Source: Jiangella gansuensis DSM 44835 (GTDB lineage: Bacteria > Actinomycetota > Actinomycetes > Jiangellales > Jiangellaceae). Taken from it: DNA of 64,000 bases. Below are positions 44,259-53,006 of this stretch, one piece after another (position 1 is the first letter of the stretch; every line of letters begins with the position of its first letter). The DNA lies in NCBI RefSeq assembly GCF_000515395.1, contig NZ_KI911782.1, forward strand, positions 310,001-374,000, in the 5' to 3' direction. A program made the translations under genes and the position numbers. The notes beneath the pieces were generated by a model. It had not been told where the DNA came from and searched no databases. It saw nothing but the letters and a program-made list of their open reading frames with translations.

Positions 44259-44701
44259 GCACTGCGTCCCCTCGTCCGGCCGAGGCGGCAGCCGGCTCGT
44301 GCTGGTCCTCCGCCGGCGGTCTCGGGTCACGCGGGCGGCGGGGGGATTCGCAGCGCGGCGCCGGGACGGTCCTGGTCCTGCTCGTCGTGATGGTCCTCAT
44401 GACGGCACTGACCGGCGTGGGCGTCCTGGCGGCGGGCCACACCGCTCGGCACCGGGCCGCCGCGGCCGCTGACCTGGCCGCCCTCGCCGCGGCTCGCCGT
44501 CTGGCCTCCGGGACGACGGACCCGTGCGCGGAGGCGGCACACATCGCGCGGGCGAACGAGGCCGTGCTGCGTGAGTGTGTCGTCGACGGCCTGGAGGTCG
44601 AGGTCCAGGTCCGGGTCGCGACAGCGTCGGCGCTGCCGTGGCTGCCGGCTCAGGACCGCCGGGCTCGCGCCGGACCAGGACCACCGCCGGGCAGGAGCTA
44701 G
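44255..44701 (+). CDS. TadE/TadG-like secreted pilus-cluster protein (Rv3654c-like)
   Basis: This 148-residue protein has a long leader, then QRGAGTVLVLLVVMVLMTAL with one membrane helix, and the typical HTARHRAAAAADLAALAAARR segment of the Rv3654c/TIGR03816 helicase-secretion-neighbourhood proteins. Two cysteines (DPCAEAAH and RECVVDG) may form a disulfide. Gene follows tadE with GTGA. It converges with the EamA gene, overlapping by four bases at the stops. A large helicase gene lies close by, matching the family's name context. Confidence 0.85.
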   Translation: MSTASPRPAEAAAGSCWSSAGGLGSRGRRGDSQRGAGTVLVLLVVMVLMTALTGVGVLAAGHTARHRAAAAADLAALAAARRLASGTTDPCAEAAHIARANEAVLRECVVDGLEVEVQVRVATASALPWLPAQDRRARAGPGPPPGRS

Positions 44702-45576
44702 GCCTCCGTCTCGGTGCGGCCCGCCGGCTGGCGGGTCGCACCGAGGCAGGCGGACACCACGAGGCAGATCGCCACCCATTCGCGCGCGTGCAGCACCTCG
44801 TTCAGCACCACGAGCCCGACCAGCGCCGCCACGGCCGGCTCAAGACTCATCAGGATGCCGAACACGGTGGCGGGCATCCGCCGCAGCGCCTCCAGTTCGA
44901 GGGAGTACGGAATCACCGATGACAACACCGCGATCCCCGCCGCCAGCAGCAGAACGTCCGCCTGCCAGAGACTGTCGCCGCCGGTGCTCAGTCCGATGGG
45001 CAGCACCGCCATCGCGCCCACGACACTCGCTACGGTCAGCCCGGACGAGCCGGGGAACCGCTGGCCGAGCTTCGCGCCGAGCAGGATGTACGTCGCCCAG
45101 CCGACGGCAGCCAGCAGGGCGAACCCGACCCCGACCGGGTCGATGCCCTCGCGTCCGCCGCGGGCCAGCAGCACGACACCGACCGCGGCCAACCCCACCC
45201 AGATCAGGTCGAGGCGGCGGCGTGACAACGCGACCGCGACCCCCAACGGGCCCAGGAACTCGATGGTGACCGCAATCCCGAGCGGAATGCGGGAGAAGGA
45301 CTCGTAGATCGAGATGTTCATCATCGCCAGGGACAGCCCAAAAGTCACAGCCAGTAGGACGTCCCGGCGCGAGGCCGTGCGCAGCGACCGCCGCACGGCC
45401 CGGTGCGTCACGGCGATCAGCGCCACGGCGGAAAAGGCGAGCCGAAGGAACACCACGGCGGTCGGCGGGAGCGTGTCGAACAGGCCCTTCGCCAGACCGG
45501 CGCCGATCTGCAGCGAGAAGATGCCGCCGAGCACCAGCCCTGGCGCGGGAATCGACCCCAGCGGCGATGTCACCAC
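44698..45576 (-). CDS. EamA/RhtA-like DMT transporter
   Basis: This 292-residue protein has ten predicted spans in two EamA repeats: ALAKGLFD-type start (GAGLAKGLFDTLPPTAVVFL), MMNISIYESFSRIPLGIAVT, and IPYSLELEALRRMPATVFGI with LMSLEPAVAALVGLVVLNEV. The last two motifs are typical of RhtA-type exporters of threonine/homoserine and other metabolites. Tandem GTG at 45576 and 45573 are start candidates. Substrate unknown. Confidence 0.9.
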   Translation of the reverse strand: MVTSPLGSIPAPGLVLGGIFSLQIGAGLAKGLFDTLPPTAVVFLRLAFSAVALIAVTHRAVRRSLRTASRRDVLLAVTFGLSLAMMNISIYESFSRIPLGIAVTIEFLGPLGVAVALSRRRLDLIWVGLAAVGVVLLARGGREGIDPVGVGFALLAAVGWATYILLGAKLGQRFPGSSGLTVASVVGAMAVLPIGLSTGGDSLWQADVLLLAAGIAVLSSVIPYSLELEALRRMPATVFGILMSLEPAVAALVGLVVLNEVLHAREWVAICLVVSACLGATRQPAGRTETEA

Positions 45577-45655
45577 GTCAGGCTACGGCGCAGGTCGCGT
45601 CGCTGGTTCCGCGGCGGGTGCGACCGAGGCGCCGGCACCCGCCGGCGGGGCCGAG

Positions 45656-45826
45656 GTGGAGCAGCTGGCCCGCGCGGCCGATGTGCCGGTGTCGGCGATG
45701 ATCCGCGGCCTGGTGCTGTCCGGCCTGGCGGCTCGGAAGAACGCGACGCTGAAGGACGCGATCAACCGTCTCGCCGCCGACGTCGACGACCTGCGTCGCT
45801 TCGTCGGCAGCGACGGCGCCGCATGA
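45656..45826 (+). CDS. Small CopG/ribbon-helix-helix-like protein
   Basis: A possible 56-residue protein: it begins VEQLARAADVPVSAMIRGLV and ends INRLAADVDDLRRFVGSDGA. The segment ADVPVSAMIRGLVLSGLA looks like the second helix of ribbon-helix-helix proteins. The only sensible start is a GTG at 45656; frame upstream continues into the antisense of the EamA gene without a better start. It may be real, a remnant, or chance coding on a GC-rich strand. Confidence 0.4.
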   Translation: MEQLARAADVPVSAMIRGLVLSGLAARKNATLKDAINRLAADVDDLRRFVGSDGAA

Positions 45827-45903
45827 CGCGCGGGGTCCAGGTCGTGGCCACTCCTCCCCGGTCCCCTCGTCGCCGTCGCCGATAGGTGGCGCGGAGGGTC
45901 TGG

Positions 45904-46254
45904 TCAGGACTTGTCGGTCGGTGACGCGCCGGGAGCGGGTGCGTGGGTGGTCTCCGGCGGCGAGGCGTCGCCGGTCTCGGGCGCGCGGGCGGGGCCGGGG
46001 GTGTGGTCGGCCCGCCGCTCCAGGTCCTTGATGCGCTTGTGCTGCCGCCAACCCTTCCGCAGCCCGATCCGCAGCAGCCAGAGAGCTGCCAGGGTGAGGA
46101 TGCCAGTGACGAGACCCGCGAAGTACAGGCCGCTGCCCGATGTGGTGACTTCGGAACCGAGGAGCTCGACCGTCAACGACTCACCGCCGCCGGCGATGAC
46201 GCCGATGGTGAGCAACAGTGCGAGCAGCAGGACGATCAGTGCGCCAGCGACCAC
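45904..46254 (-). CDS. Two-span membrane protein with basic/coil tail
   Basis: This 116-residue protein has two hydrophobic spans (VAGALIVLLLALLLTIGVIA and GLYFAGLVTGILTLAALWLL), then a basic segment (RIGLRKGWRQHKRIKDLERR) and a Pro/Ala-rich end. It resembles small LapA/DUF-type actinobacterial membrane proteins. The GTG at 46254 is chosen because GAAGAGG lies eight bases upstream; a GTG at 46263 is inside that site. Function unknown. Confidence 0.7.
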   Translation of the reverse strand: MVAGALIVLLLALLLTIGVIAGGGESLTVELLGSEVTTSGSGLYFAGLVTGILTLAALWLLRIGLRKGWRQHKRIKDLERRADHTPGPARAPETGDASPPETTHAPAPGASPTDKS

Positions 46255-46367
46255 GACGACCACCTCTTCATCGGGACTTCGGTCCCACCGTAGCGATCGG
46301 GCGGCCGGCGAGTCGGCAGATCGGCTGGGTTTGCGGACGCCGCGCCGGGCCTGCCGACCGAGCGTGC

Positions 46368-48659
46368 TCAGCGCGCCTGGGCCAGTACGGCGTCGAGCAG
46401 GCGGACGGCGCCGGCCTTGTGGAGTGGCTCGTTGCCGTTCCCGCATTTCGGCGACTGCACGCAGGACGGGCAGCCGTCGCGGCACGGGCAGGTCGCCACC
46501 GCCTCGCGGGTCGCGGCCAGCCACTCGCGGGCCGCGTGGAAGCCGCGTTCGGCGAATCCGGCACCGCCCGGGTGGCCGTCGTGGACGAAGACGGTGAGCA
46601 GGCCGGTGTCCGGGTGCAGCACGGTGGACAGCCCGCCGATGTCCCACCGGTCGCAGCTGGCCACCAGCGGCAGGATGCCGATGGACGCGTGCTCCGCGGC
46701 GTGGGCGGCCCCGGGCGCGTCCGCCGCGGAGACGCCTGCCCCGGCGATGGCGTCGTCGGGCAGGGTCCACCAGACCGAGCGGGTGCGCAGCCGGCGCTCG
46801 GGCAGGTCCAGAGGCACCTCGCCGAGTACTTCGCCGCTGCGCAGCGCCCGCTTCAGGTAGCCCACCACCTGGCTGCTGACCTCGACGGAGCCGAGGGTGA
46901 GCTGCGCCTCGCCCCAGTCGACCGAGGACGACTCCTCGAGCACTCGCAGCGTGCTGACCGTGCGGGCGGTCGTCGTGTAGTCGGGGGCGCCCCCGATCGC
47001 CATAGCGACACCTTCGTCGAGGTCGAGGCTCTCGATCAGGTACGTCTCACCCTGGTGCAGGTACACGGCGCCGGGATGGGCGGTGGAGTGGGCGCGCACC
47101 TGGTCGACGGTGCCCAGAACGCGGCCGGTGTCCAGCTCGATCAGGCTGACCAGGCCGCCTGAGCCGCGCAGGTCGGCCAGCTCCGTGGGCCGCTCGCGCC
47201 TGGTCCAGTGCCAGGTGGTCTCGGCCTTGATCCGCCGGCGCAGCAGCCGCCTGTGCTCCAGGGTGGCGAGGACGTCGTCGGTGGACGGGCCGAAAACCGA
47301 CGCGTCCGCGATGGTCAGTGGGCGTTCAGCGGCCGCCGCGCACAGGTGCGGCGCGAGCACGTACGGGTTGTCCGGATCGAGGACGGTCGCTTCCACCGGC
47401 TGCCCGAAGATCGCCTCCGGGTGCTGGACGAGGTAGGAGTCGAGCGGGTCGTCGCTGGCCAGCAGGATCGCGAGGCAGTCCTGTCCGGCCCGCCCGGCCC
47501 GGCCCGACTGCTGCCACAGCGATGCGCGGGTCCCCGGCCAGCCGGCGATCAACACCGCGTCCAGTCCGCTCACGTCGACACCCAGCTCCAGGGCCGTCGT
47601 CGCGGCGAGACCGACCAGCGAGCCGTCGTTCAGCGCCGCTTCGAGGCCGCGTCGCTCGTACGCGAGATAGCCGGCCCGGTACGACGCCACCCGTCCGGGC
47701 AGCGACTCGTCCACCGGCGCGAGGGCGTCGCGGGCCAGTCCCGCCACCGTCTCGGCTGCCCGCCGGGACCGGACGAACGCCACCGTGCGGGCGTCGGCGA
47801 CCACGAGGTCGGCCAGCAGGTCGGCGGTCTCGGCCAGCACGCTGCGCCGCCGGGTGCCGTCGTCGGCCGACAACGGCGGCTCCCACAGCAGGAACGTCTT
47901 CGAACCGCTCGGGGAGCCGTCCACGGTCACCGCCTCGACCGGGAGGCCCGTCAGCAGCTCCGCGGTGTGTGCCGGGTCCGCCGTCGTCGCCGAGGCGAGC
48001 ACGAACGTGGGCGATGCGCCATAGAGGGCGCACACCCGCCGCAACCGGCGCAGCACCTGGGCCACGTGCGAGCCGAACACGCCGCGGTAGCCGTGACACT
48101 CGTCCACGACGACGAACCGCAGGGCCCGCAGGAATCCGGCCCAGCGGTGGTGGGCCGGCAGCATCGCGTGGTGCAGCATGTCGGGGTTGGTCAGCAGGTA
48201 CGTCGCGTGCGCGCGCGCCACATCGCGCAGCTCGACCGGCGTGTCGCCGTCGTAGGTGGTCGCGACGACGTCCGGCACGCCGAGCTCGTCGAGCGAACGC
48301 AGCTGGTCGGCGGCCAGCGCCTTGGTCGGCGAGATGTACAACGTGGTCCCACCGGCCCGCCGGCCCGAGCGGGCCGCCGTCAGCGCCGGCAGCTGGTACG
48401 CCAGTGACTTCCCCGACGCCGTCCCGGTCGCCACCACGACCGACCGTCCGGACCACGCCAGCGACGCAGCCTGTGCCTGGTGCGTCCAGGGCGCTACTAT
48501 GCCAGCGGTCACGAAGCGTCCGCGTACCACCGGGTCCACCCATTCCGGCCAGGTAGCGGGACTCGCGGCCCGGGCAGGGATCGATTCGATGTGCGTGACA
48601 CGTCCGGACCGGTGCGGGCCGGACAGCAGCACATCGAGCAGGTCGTTCGGGCGGGGCAC
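46368..48659 (-). CDS. DEAD/DEAH-box helicase, MrfA/YprA-like
   Basis: This 763-residue helicase has Q/Walker A ATGTASGKSLAYQLPAL, motif Ia SPTKALAADQ, Walker B VVVDECHG (DECH box), LASATTADP (motif III), TTALELGVDVSGLDAVL and QQSGRAGRAGQD (motif VI). The C-terminal DUF1998 region carries a four-cysteine zinc-type site, CPCRDGCPSCVQSPKCGNG. This fits the Bacillus MrfA family, linked to mitomycin-type crosslink repair, and Rv3649 in M. tuberculosis. The GTG at 48659 gives a normal N-terminus. Diverges from bldG. Confidence 0.93.
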   Translation of the reverse strand: MPRPNDLLDVLLSGPHRSGRVTHIESIPARAASPATWPEWVDPVVRGRFVTAGIVAPWTHQAQAASLAWSGRSVVVATGTASGKSLAYQLPALTAARSGRRAGGTTLYISPTKALAADQLRSLDELGVPDVVATTYDGDTPVELRDVARAHATYLLTNPDMLHHAMLPAHHRWAGFLRALRFVVVDECHGYRGVFGSHVAQVLRRLRRVCALYGASPTFVLASATTADPAHTAELLTGLPVEAVTVDGSPSGSKTFLLWEPPLSADDGTRRRSVLAETADLLADLVVADARTVAFVRSRRAAETVAGLARDALAPVDESLPGRVASYRAGYLAYERRGLEAALNDGSLVGLAATTALELGVDVSGLDAVLIAGWPGTRASLWQQSGRAGRAGQDCLAILLASDDPLDSYLVQHPEAIFGQPVEATVLDPDNPYVLAPHLCAAAAERPLTIADASVFGPSTDDVLATLEHRRLLRRRIKAETTWHWTRRERPTELADLRGSGGLVSLIELDTGRVLGTVDQVRAHSTAHPGAVYLHQGETYLIESLDLDEGVAMAIGGAPDYTTTARTVSTLRVLEESSSVDWGEAQLTLGSVEVSSQVVGYLKRALRSGEVLGEVPLDLPERRLRTRSVWWTLPDDAIAGAGVSAADAPGAAHAAEHASIGILPLVASCDRWDIGGLSTVLHPDTGLLTVFVHDGHPGGAGFAERGFHAAREWLAATREAVATCPCRDGCPSCVQSPKCGNGNEPLHKAGAVRLLDAVLAQAR

Positions 48660-48748
48660 CTGGTGAGTCTCGCATCATGGTTGAATGCGGATGAGCCCGG
48701 CATGCGGTGAGAGCTGAGTGTCTGACCGATGAGGCATGGAGGATCTGC

Positions 48749-49096
48749 GTGGACCTGTCGTTGTCGACCCGTACCGAGAGCGGCCGCAGTGTGGTCGTCG
48801 TCGGGGGTGAGATCGACGTCTACACGGCGCCGAGACTGCGCGACCAACTCGTCGAACTCGTCGACTCCGGCCACTACCACATCGTGGTCGACATGCGGGC
48901 GGTCGAGTTCCTCGACTCCACCGGTCTGGGGGTGCTCGTCGGTGGGCTGAAGCGCGTGGGCCAGCACGACGGGTCTCTGCGGCTGGTGTGCAACTCCGAG
49001 CGCATCCTCAAGATCTTCCGGATCACCGGACTGACGAAGGTCTTCCCCATCCACGAGAGCCTCGAGGAGGCTGTCGCCGCCAGCGACGGTGCCTGA
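48749..49096 (+). CDS. bldG: Anti-sigma factor antagonist BldG (STAS domain)
   Basis: This 115-residue STAS protein is very close to Streptomyces Bld[41 protein letters not shown], and the phosphorylation motif [18 protein letters not shown] with S57. It ends [20 protein letters not shown]. When not phosphorylated it binds anti-sigma factors and frees sigma factors. GGAGG lies seven bases before the GTG. As in Streptomyces, the large helicase is upstream (divergent) and hppA is close downstream, but here no anti-sigma kinase gene follows. Confidence 0.95.
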   Translation: MDLSLSTRTESGRSVVVVGGEIDVYTAPRLRDQLVELVDSGHYHIVVDMRAVEFLDSTGLGVLVGGLKRVGQHDGSLRLVCNSERILKIFRITGLTKVFPIHESLEEAVAASDGA

Positions 49097-49119
49097 GGGG
49101 TCGTTGTGAACCCGCGTCG

Positions 49120-49135
49120 TGTGGGTACTGTCACA
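49120..49135. promoter_or_regulatory. Candidate Crp/GlxR site upstream of hppA
   Basis: TGTGGGTACTGTCACA matches TGTGA-N6-TCACA at nine of ten defined bases. It is in the 241-base gap between bldG and hppA. A possible -10 box TAGACT lies at 49192-49197, 56 bases downstream, so activation from an upstream position is plausible. Confidence 0.6.
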
Positions 49136-49337
49136 CGGCGCTGCAGGCAGTGCTGGGGTACACCGGCGTGACCTTTGGGCTGTCGGCCCTTTAGACTCCG
49201 CGAGTCAGCCGGATGTCGAGGGCCGACTTTCTGGCATCCGGTCCCGAACGAGTCAACTGTCAGCGCTCGGCCACCACGGCCGCAGCGCGGATGAGTGTTT
49301 CACAAGCCCTGCCCGAGGGCTACGTCAAGGAGGACGA

Positions 49338-51596
49338 ATGACCGGGCTCAACCTCTCCTATGTGGTCGTCGTCGCGTTGATCGCGGTGGCGGCCCTGGCG
49401 ATGGCGGCGCTGTTTCGCCGGGAGGTTCTCGCTGCCAGTGAGGGCACCGAGAACATGAAGACGATCGCGCGCGCCGTGCAGGAGGGCGCCGCGGCCTACC
49501 TCAACCGCCAGTTCCGAACGCTCGCCATCTTCGTGGTGCTGGTGTTCGGCCTGCTCTTCTTGCTGCCCGGGGACACTGGTGTCCGATTCGGGCGGTCCCT
49601 GTTCTTCCTCGTCGGCGCTGCCTTCTCTGCCGCCATTGGCTATCTCGGCATGTGGCTGTCGACGCGCGCGAACGTCCGGGTGGCGGCCGCCGCCCGCGAC
49701 GAGGGGCGCGACCCCGCCATGCGGGTGGCGTTCCGGACCGGCGGCGTGGTCGGTATGGCCACTGTCGGGCTGGGCCTACTCGGTGCCGCTGTCGTCGTCC
49801 TGGCGTATCAGGAGGACGCACCGACGGTGCTCGAGGGCTTCGGCTTCGGTGCGGCGCTGCTGGCCATGTTCATGCGAGTCGGTGGCGGCATCTTCACCAA
49901 GGCCGCCGACGTGGGTGCCGACCTCGTCGGCAAGGTCGAGCAGGGCATCCCCGAGGACGACCCCCGCAACGCGGCGACCATCGCCGACAACGTGGGCGAC
50001 AACGTCGGTGACTGCGCCGGCATGGCCGCGGACCTGTTCGAGTCCTACGCCGTGATGCTCGTGGCCGCGCTGATCCTCGGCCAGGCCGCGTTCGGCCAGG
50101 AGGGCCTGGTCTTCCCGCTGATCGTGCCGGCCATCGGTGCGCTGACGGCGGTCCTCGGCATCTACCTGACCCGGCCGCGTCCCGGTGAGAACGGCCTCAC
50201 CACCATCAACCGGTCGTTCTACATCTCCGCTGTGGTCTCGGCGGTACTGTGTGCGGTAGCCGCGTTCGCGTATCTGCCCGACACGTTCGCGCAGCTCGAC
50301 GGTGGCCTCGGCGACCACGACGGCGACCCGCGGGTGCTCGCGTCGGTGGCGGTTTTCCTCGGCATCGTGCTGGCCGGCATCATCCTGTGGCTGACCGGCT
50401 ACTTCACCGGCACCGACAAGAAGCCGACGCGGGACGTCGGACGCACGTCGCTGACCGGTCCGGCCACGGTCATCCTGTCCGGCTTCGCGCTGGGCCTGGA
50501 GTCGGCCGTGTACACCGCTCTGGTGATCGGCGCCGCCGTCTACGGTGCGTTCCTGCTGGGTGCCGGCTCGGTCGTGCTGTCGCTGTTCCTCATCGCGGTG
50601 GCCGGTACCGGCTTGCTGACCACGGTCGGCGTCATCGTGGCGATGGATACCTTCGGCCCGGTTTCGGACAACGCCCAGGGCATCGCCGAGATGTCCGGCG
50701 ACGTCGACGGCGAGGGCGCGCAGATCCTCACCGAGCTGGACGCCGTCGGCAACACCACGAAGGCCATCACCAAGGGCATCGCGATCGCGACGGCCGTGCT
50801 GGCGGCGACCGCGCTGTTCGGTTCCTACATGGACGCCATCGAGCGGGAGCTGCGCAACGTCGCCGGCGACATCTCCGGAGACGACTCCTTCCTGCTGAGC
50901 ATCGTGTCGCCGAACGTCCTGGTCGGTGTGATCATCGGTGCGGCGGTCGTGTTCCTGTTCTCCGGCCTGGCCATCAACGCCGTCGGCCGGGCGGCGGGAG
51001 CGGTCGTGTTCGAGGTCCGTCGTCAGTTCCGCGAGGACCCGGGCATCATGGCCGGCACCACCACGCCGGCGTACGGTCGCGTCGTCGACATCGTCACCAA
51101 GGACTCGCTGCGTGAGCTGGCGACGCCGGGTCTGCTCGCCGCGTTGGCCCCGATCGCCGTCGGCTTCGGCCTCGGCACCGGTCCGCTGGCCGGCTACCTG
51201 GCCGGTGCCATCGCGACCGGCGTCCTGATGGCGGTGTTCCTGGCCAACTCCGGTGGCGCGTGGGACAACTCGAAGAAGCTGGTCGAGGACGGTCTGCACG
51301 GCGGTAAGGGCTCGGCCGCGCACGACGCCACCGTCATCGGTGACACCGTCGGTGACCCGTTCAAGGACACCGCCGGCCCCGCGATCAACCCCCTGATCAA
51401 GGTGATGAACCTGGTCTCCGTGCTGATCGCCCCGGCCATCGTGACGATGAGCGTCGGCTCCGGCGAGAACGATGCGCTGCGGTACAGCATCGCGATCGCC
51501 GCTCTCGTGATCATCGTCGCGGCGGTCTGGTTCTCGAAGCGGCGCTCCACCGTCATCGGCGAGGAGGAGCCGGCCCGGGAGCAGGCGGCCGTCTGA
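49338..51596 (+). CDS. hppA: H+-translocating pyrophosphatase, K+-independent type
   Basis: This 752-residue membrane pump uses pyrophosphate to move protons. About 16 spans are expected. Substrate motifs include DVGADLVGKVEQGIPEDDPR, NVGDNVGDCAGMAADLFES and the C-terminal GDTVGDPFKDTAGPAINPLI. The segment GNTTKAITKG has Lys (K475) and Thr where K+-dependent enzymes have Ala and Gly, so it should be K+-independent. AAGGAGGACGA precedes the ATG. It stands in the place seen in Streptomyces near bldG. Confidence 0.96.
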   Translation: MTGLNLSYVVVVALIAVAALAMAALFRREVLAASEGTENMKTIARAVQEGAAAYLNRQFRTLAIFVVLVFGLLFLLPGDTGVRFGRSLFFLVGAAFSAAIGYLGMWLSTRANVRVAAAARDEGRDPAMRVAFRTGGVVGMATVGLGLLGAAVVVLAYQEDAPTVLEGFGFGAALLAMFMRVGGGIFTKAADVGADLVGKVEQGIPEDDPRNAATIADNVGDNVGDCAGMAADLFESYAVMLVAALILGQAAFGQEGLVFPLIVPAIGALTAVLGIYLTRPRPGENGLTTINRSFYISAVVSAVLCAVAAFAYLPDTFAQLDGGLGDHDGDPRVLASVAVFLGIVLAGIILWLTGYFTGTDKKPTRDVGRTSLTGPATVILSGFALGLESAVYTALVIGAAVYGAFLLGAGSVVLSLFLIAVAGTGLLTTVGVIVAMDTFGPVSDNAQGIAEMSGDVDGEGAQILTELDAVGNTTKAITKGIAIATAVLAATALFGSYMDAIERELRNVAGDISGDDSFLLSIVSPNVLVGVIIGAAVVFLFSGLAINAVGRAAGAVVFEVRRQFREDPGIMAGTTTPAYGRVVDIVTKDSLRELATPGLLAALAPIAVGFGLGTGPLAGYLAGAIATGVLMAVFLANSGGAWDNSKKLVEDGLHGGKGSAAHDATVIGDTVGDPFKDTAGPAINPLIKVMNLVSVLIAPAIVTMSVGSGENDALRYSIAIAALVIIVAAVWFSKRRSTVIGEEEPAREQAAV

Positions 51597-51615
51597 CCGG
51601 CGGCCCGCCCGCGGG

Positions 51616-51633
51616 ACCCGTCGCCTGACGGGT
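51616..51633. terminator. Hairpin between hppA and MocR gene
   Basis: ACCCGTC (51616-51622) and GACGGGT (51627-51633) form a perfect stem with a 4-base loop between convergent stops. It is a likely bidirectional terminator. Confidence 0.65.
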
Positions 51634-51637
51634 TCAC

Positions 51638-52939
51638 CTAGCGGGCGGCCGCCACCGAGATCACCACGCCGGAGTGCCGGTCGTCGTCAACCGCGACGGC
51701 CGGCACTCCGGCGTTCGCCATCTCCCGCATCAGAGCAGAGCCGGGCCGGTGATCGGGGCCATCGGTGCGGGCGAACGCGTGCACACCGACGGGCGCGCCG
51801 GCCACGTGGTACCCGAGTTGCGCGACGCGCCCGGTCAGGAGCTCACGCCGCCGGTCGTACTCGCGCCGGGCCCGCCGCAGGTGCCGGTCCAGCCCGCCGG
51901 ACGAGATCAACTCGGCCACCGTCAGTTGCAACACCGTCGACACCCCCAGGTCGGACTCCTGCCGCTGCTGCCGCAGCTGTGCCGCCACCGCCGGCGGTGC
52001 CACGATCCAGCCCATGCGCAGCCCCGGCGCCAGGAGCTTCGACAGCGAGCCGGTCAGTATGACGAGTTCGGGAGCCAGCGCCTGCACGGCTGCCGGGACG
52101 ACACCGGGCGCGGCCAGGTGCGAGTCGTAGTCGTCCTCGACGATCCACCGGCCGGCGACGCGGCAGGCGTCGACGAGCGCTCGCCGCCGCGGCGCGGACA
52201 ACTGGACACCGGTGGGGTACTGGTGGCTCGGTGTCAGCAGGACGACGCCGGAGCTGGCCGGGATCAACGCCGGATCGATGCCGTCGTCGTCGATGGGCAC
52301 CGGGTCGACGCCGACCGGCCGGTGGTTGAGGTGGTGCGTGGTGCCCGGCGAGCACGGCTGCTCGACCGCCCACGATTCGGCAGCCAGCGTCGCCGTCAGC
52401 AGCCACAGCGCATGCGAGACGCCGGCGGTGACATGTACCTGATCAGGTGTGGCCGCGACGCCGCGGGTGCGGCTCAGCCACTCCGCCAGCCGGGTGCGCA
52501 GCCGGGGGTGCCCGGCCGGATCGGGGTAGCCGAGGTCCGCCGCCGACAGGCCCGCCTGAGCGGCCCGGGACGCCGCGGCCCAGGCACGGTGCGGGAACAG
52601 CGCGCTGTCGGGCACGCCGGGTGTCGGGGGCGGTGCGGAGGAGACGGCCGGGGTGAGGGCGGGCGCACCGGCGCCGACGCCACCGGCGACGACCGGCCTG
52701 CGGCGTGGCCGCGAGCGGATGAATCCCTCGTCCAGCAGCTGGGCGTAGACGGTGTCCGCGGTGCCGCGGGCGACGCCGAGGGCGGCGGCGAGGTCGCGGG
52801 CGCCGGGCAGAGCCTCGCCGGGCAGCAGCCGCCCGGTCTGGATCGCGTCGATGACCCGGGAGCGCAGCCAGACCGCCTTGCCGGTGGACGGCGGGGGTCC
52901 CCACGAGGCGGCCAGTTCGGCCGCGGCATCCGAAGCCAC
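51638..52939 (-). CDS. MocR-type GntR/aminotransferase regulator
   Basis: This 433-residue regulator joins a GntR winged helix (VIDAIQTGRLLPGEALPGAR, DLAAALGVARGTADTVYAQL) to a fold-type I aminotransferase domain. The PLP lysine is in TGSLSKLLAPGLRMGW, and the Asp/Tyr pair in VEDDYDSHLA fits. Such proteins sense PLP or amino compounds and control adjacent genes; PdxR and GabR are examples. The GTG at 52939 overlaps a dyad shared with the divergent EamA gene, its likely target. Confidence 0.93.
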   Translation of the reverse strand: MASDAAAELAASWGPPPSTGKAVWLRSRVIDAIQTGRLLPGEALPGARDLAAALGVARGTADTVYAQLLDEGFIRSRPRRRPVVAGGVGAGAPALTPAVSSAPPPTPGVPDSALFPHRAWAAASRAAQAGLSAADLGYPDPAGHPRLRTRLAEWLSRTRGVAATPDQVHVTAGVSHALWLLTATLAAESWAVEQPCSPGTTHHLNHRPVGVDPVPIDDDGIDPALIPASSGVVLLTPSHQYPTGVQLSAPRRRALVDACRVAGRWIVEDDYDSHLAAPGVVPAAVQALAPELVILTGSLSKLLAPGLRMGWIVAPPAVAAQLRQQRQESDLGVSTVLQLTVAELISSGGLDRHLRRARREYDRRRELLTGRVAQLGYHVAGAPVGVHAFARTDGPDHRPGSALMREMANAGVPAVAVDDDRHSGVVISVAAAR

Positions 52940-52984
52940 TGGCCTAGTGAACCAGCGCTCGACTGGACCTGTCCATAGGCCAGT
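52938..52984. promoter_or_regulatory. Operator between MocR and EamA genes
   Basis: ACTGGCCTA (52938-52946) and TAGGCCAGT (52976-52984) are perfect inverted 9-mers, flanked by TGAACCAG and TTCACTGG, in the 67-base gap between divergent starts. MocR proteins bind paired repeats of this size, so it probably controls both genes. Confidence 0.6.
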
Positions 52985-53006
52985 TCACTGGGCGACGATC
53001 GTCGCC

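Noticed and set aside
45314-45655. Longer version of the small RHH-like gene
   Set aside because: The extra part is antisense to the EamA gene and shows no conserved character.
47208-48407. About 400-codon plus-strand frame
   Set aside because: Antisense to the helicase; no recognisable motif and no ribosome binding site.
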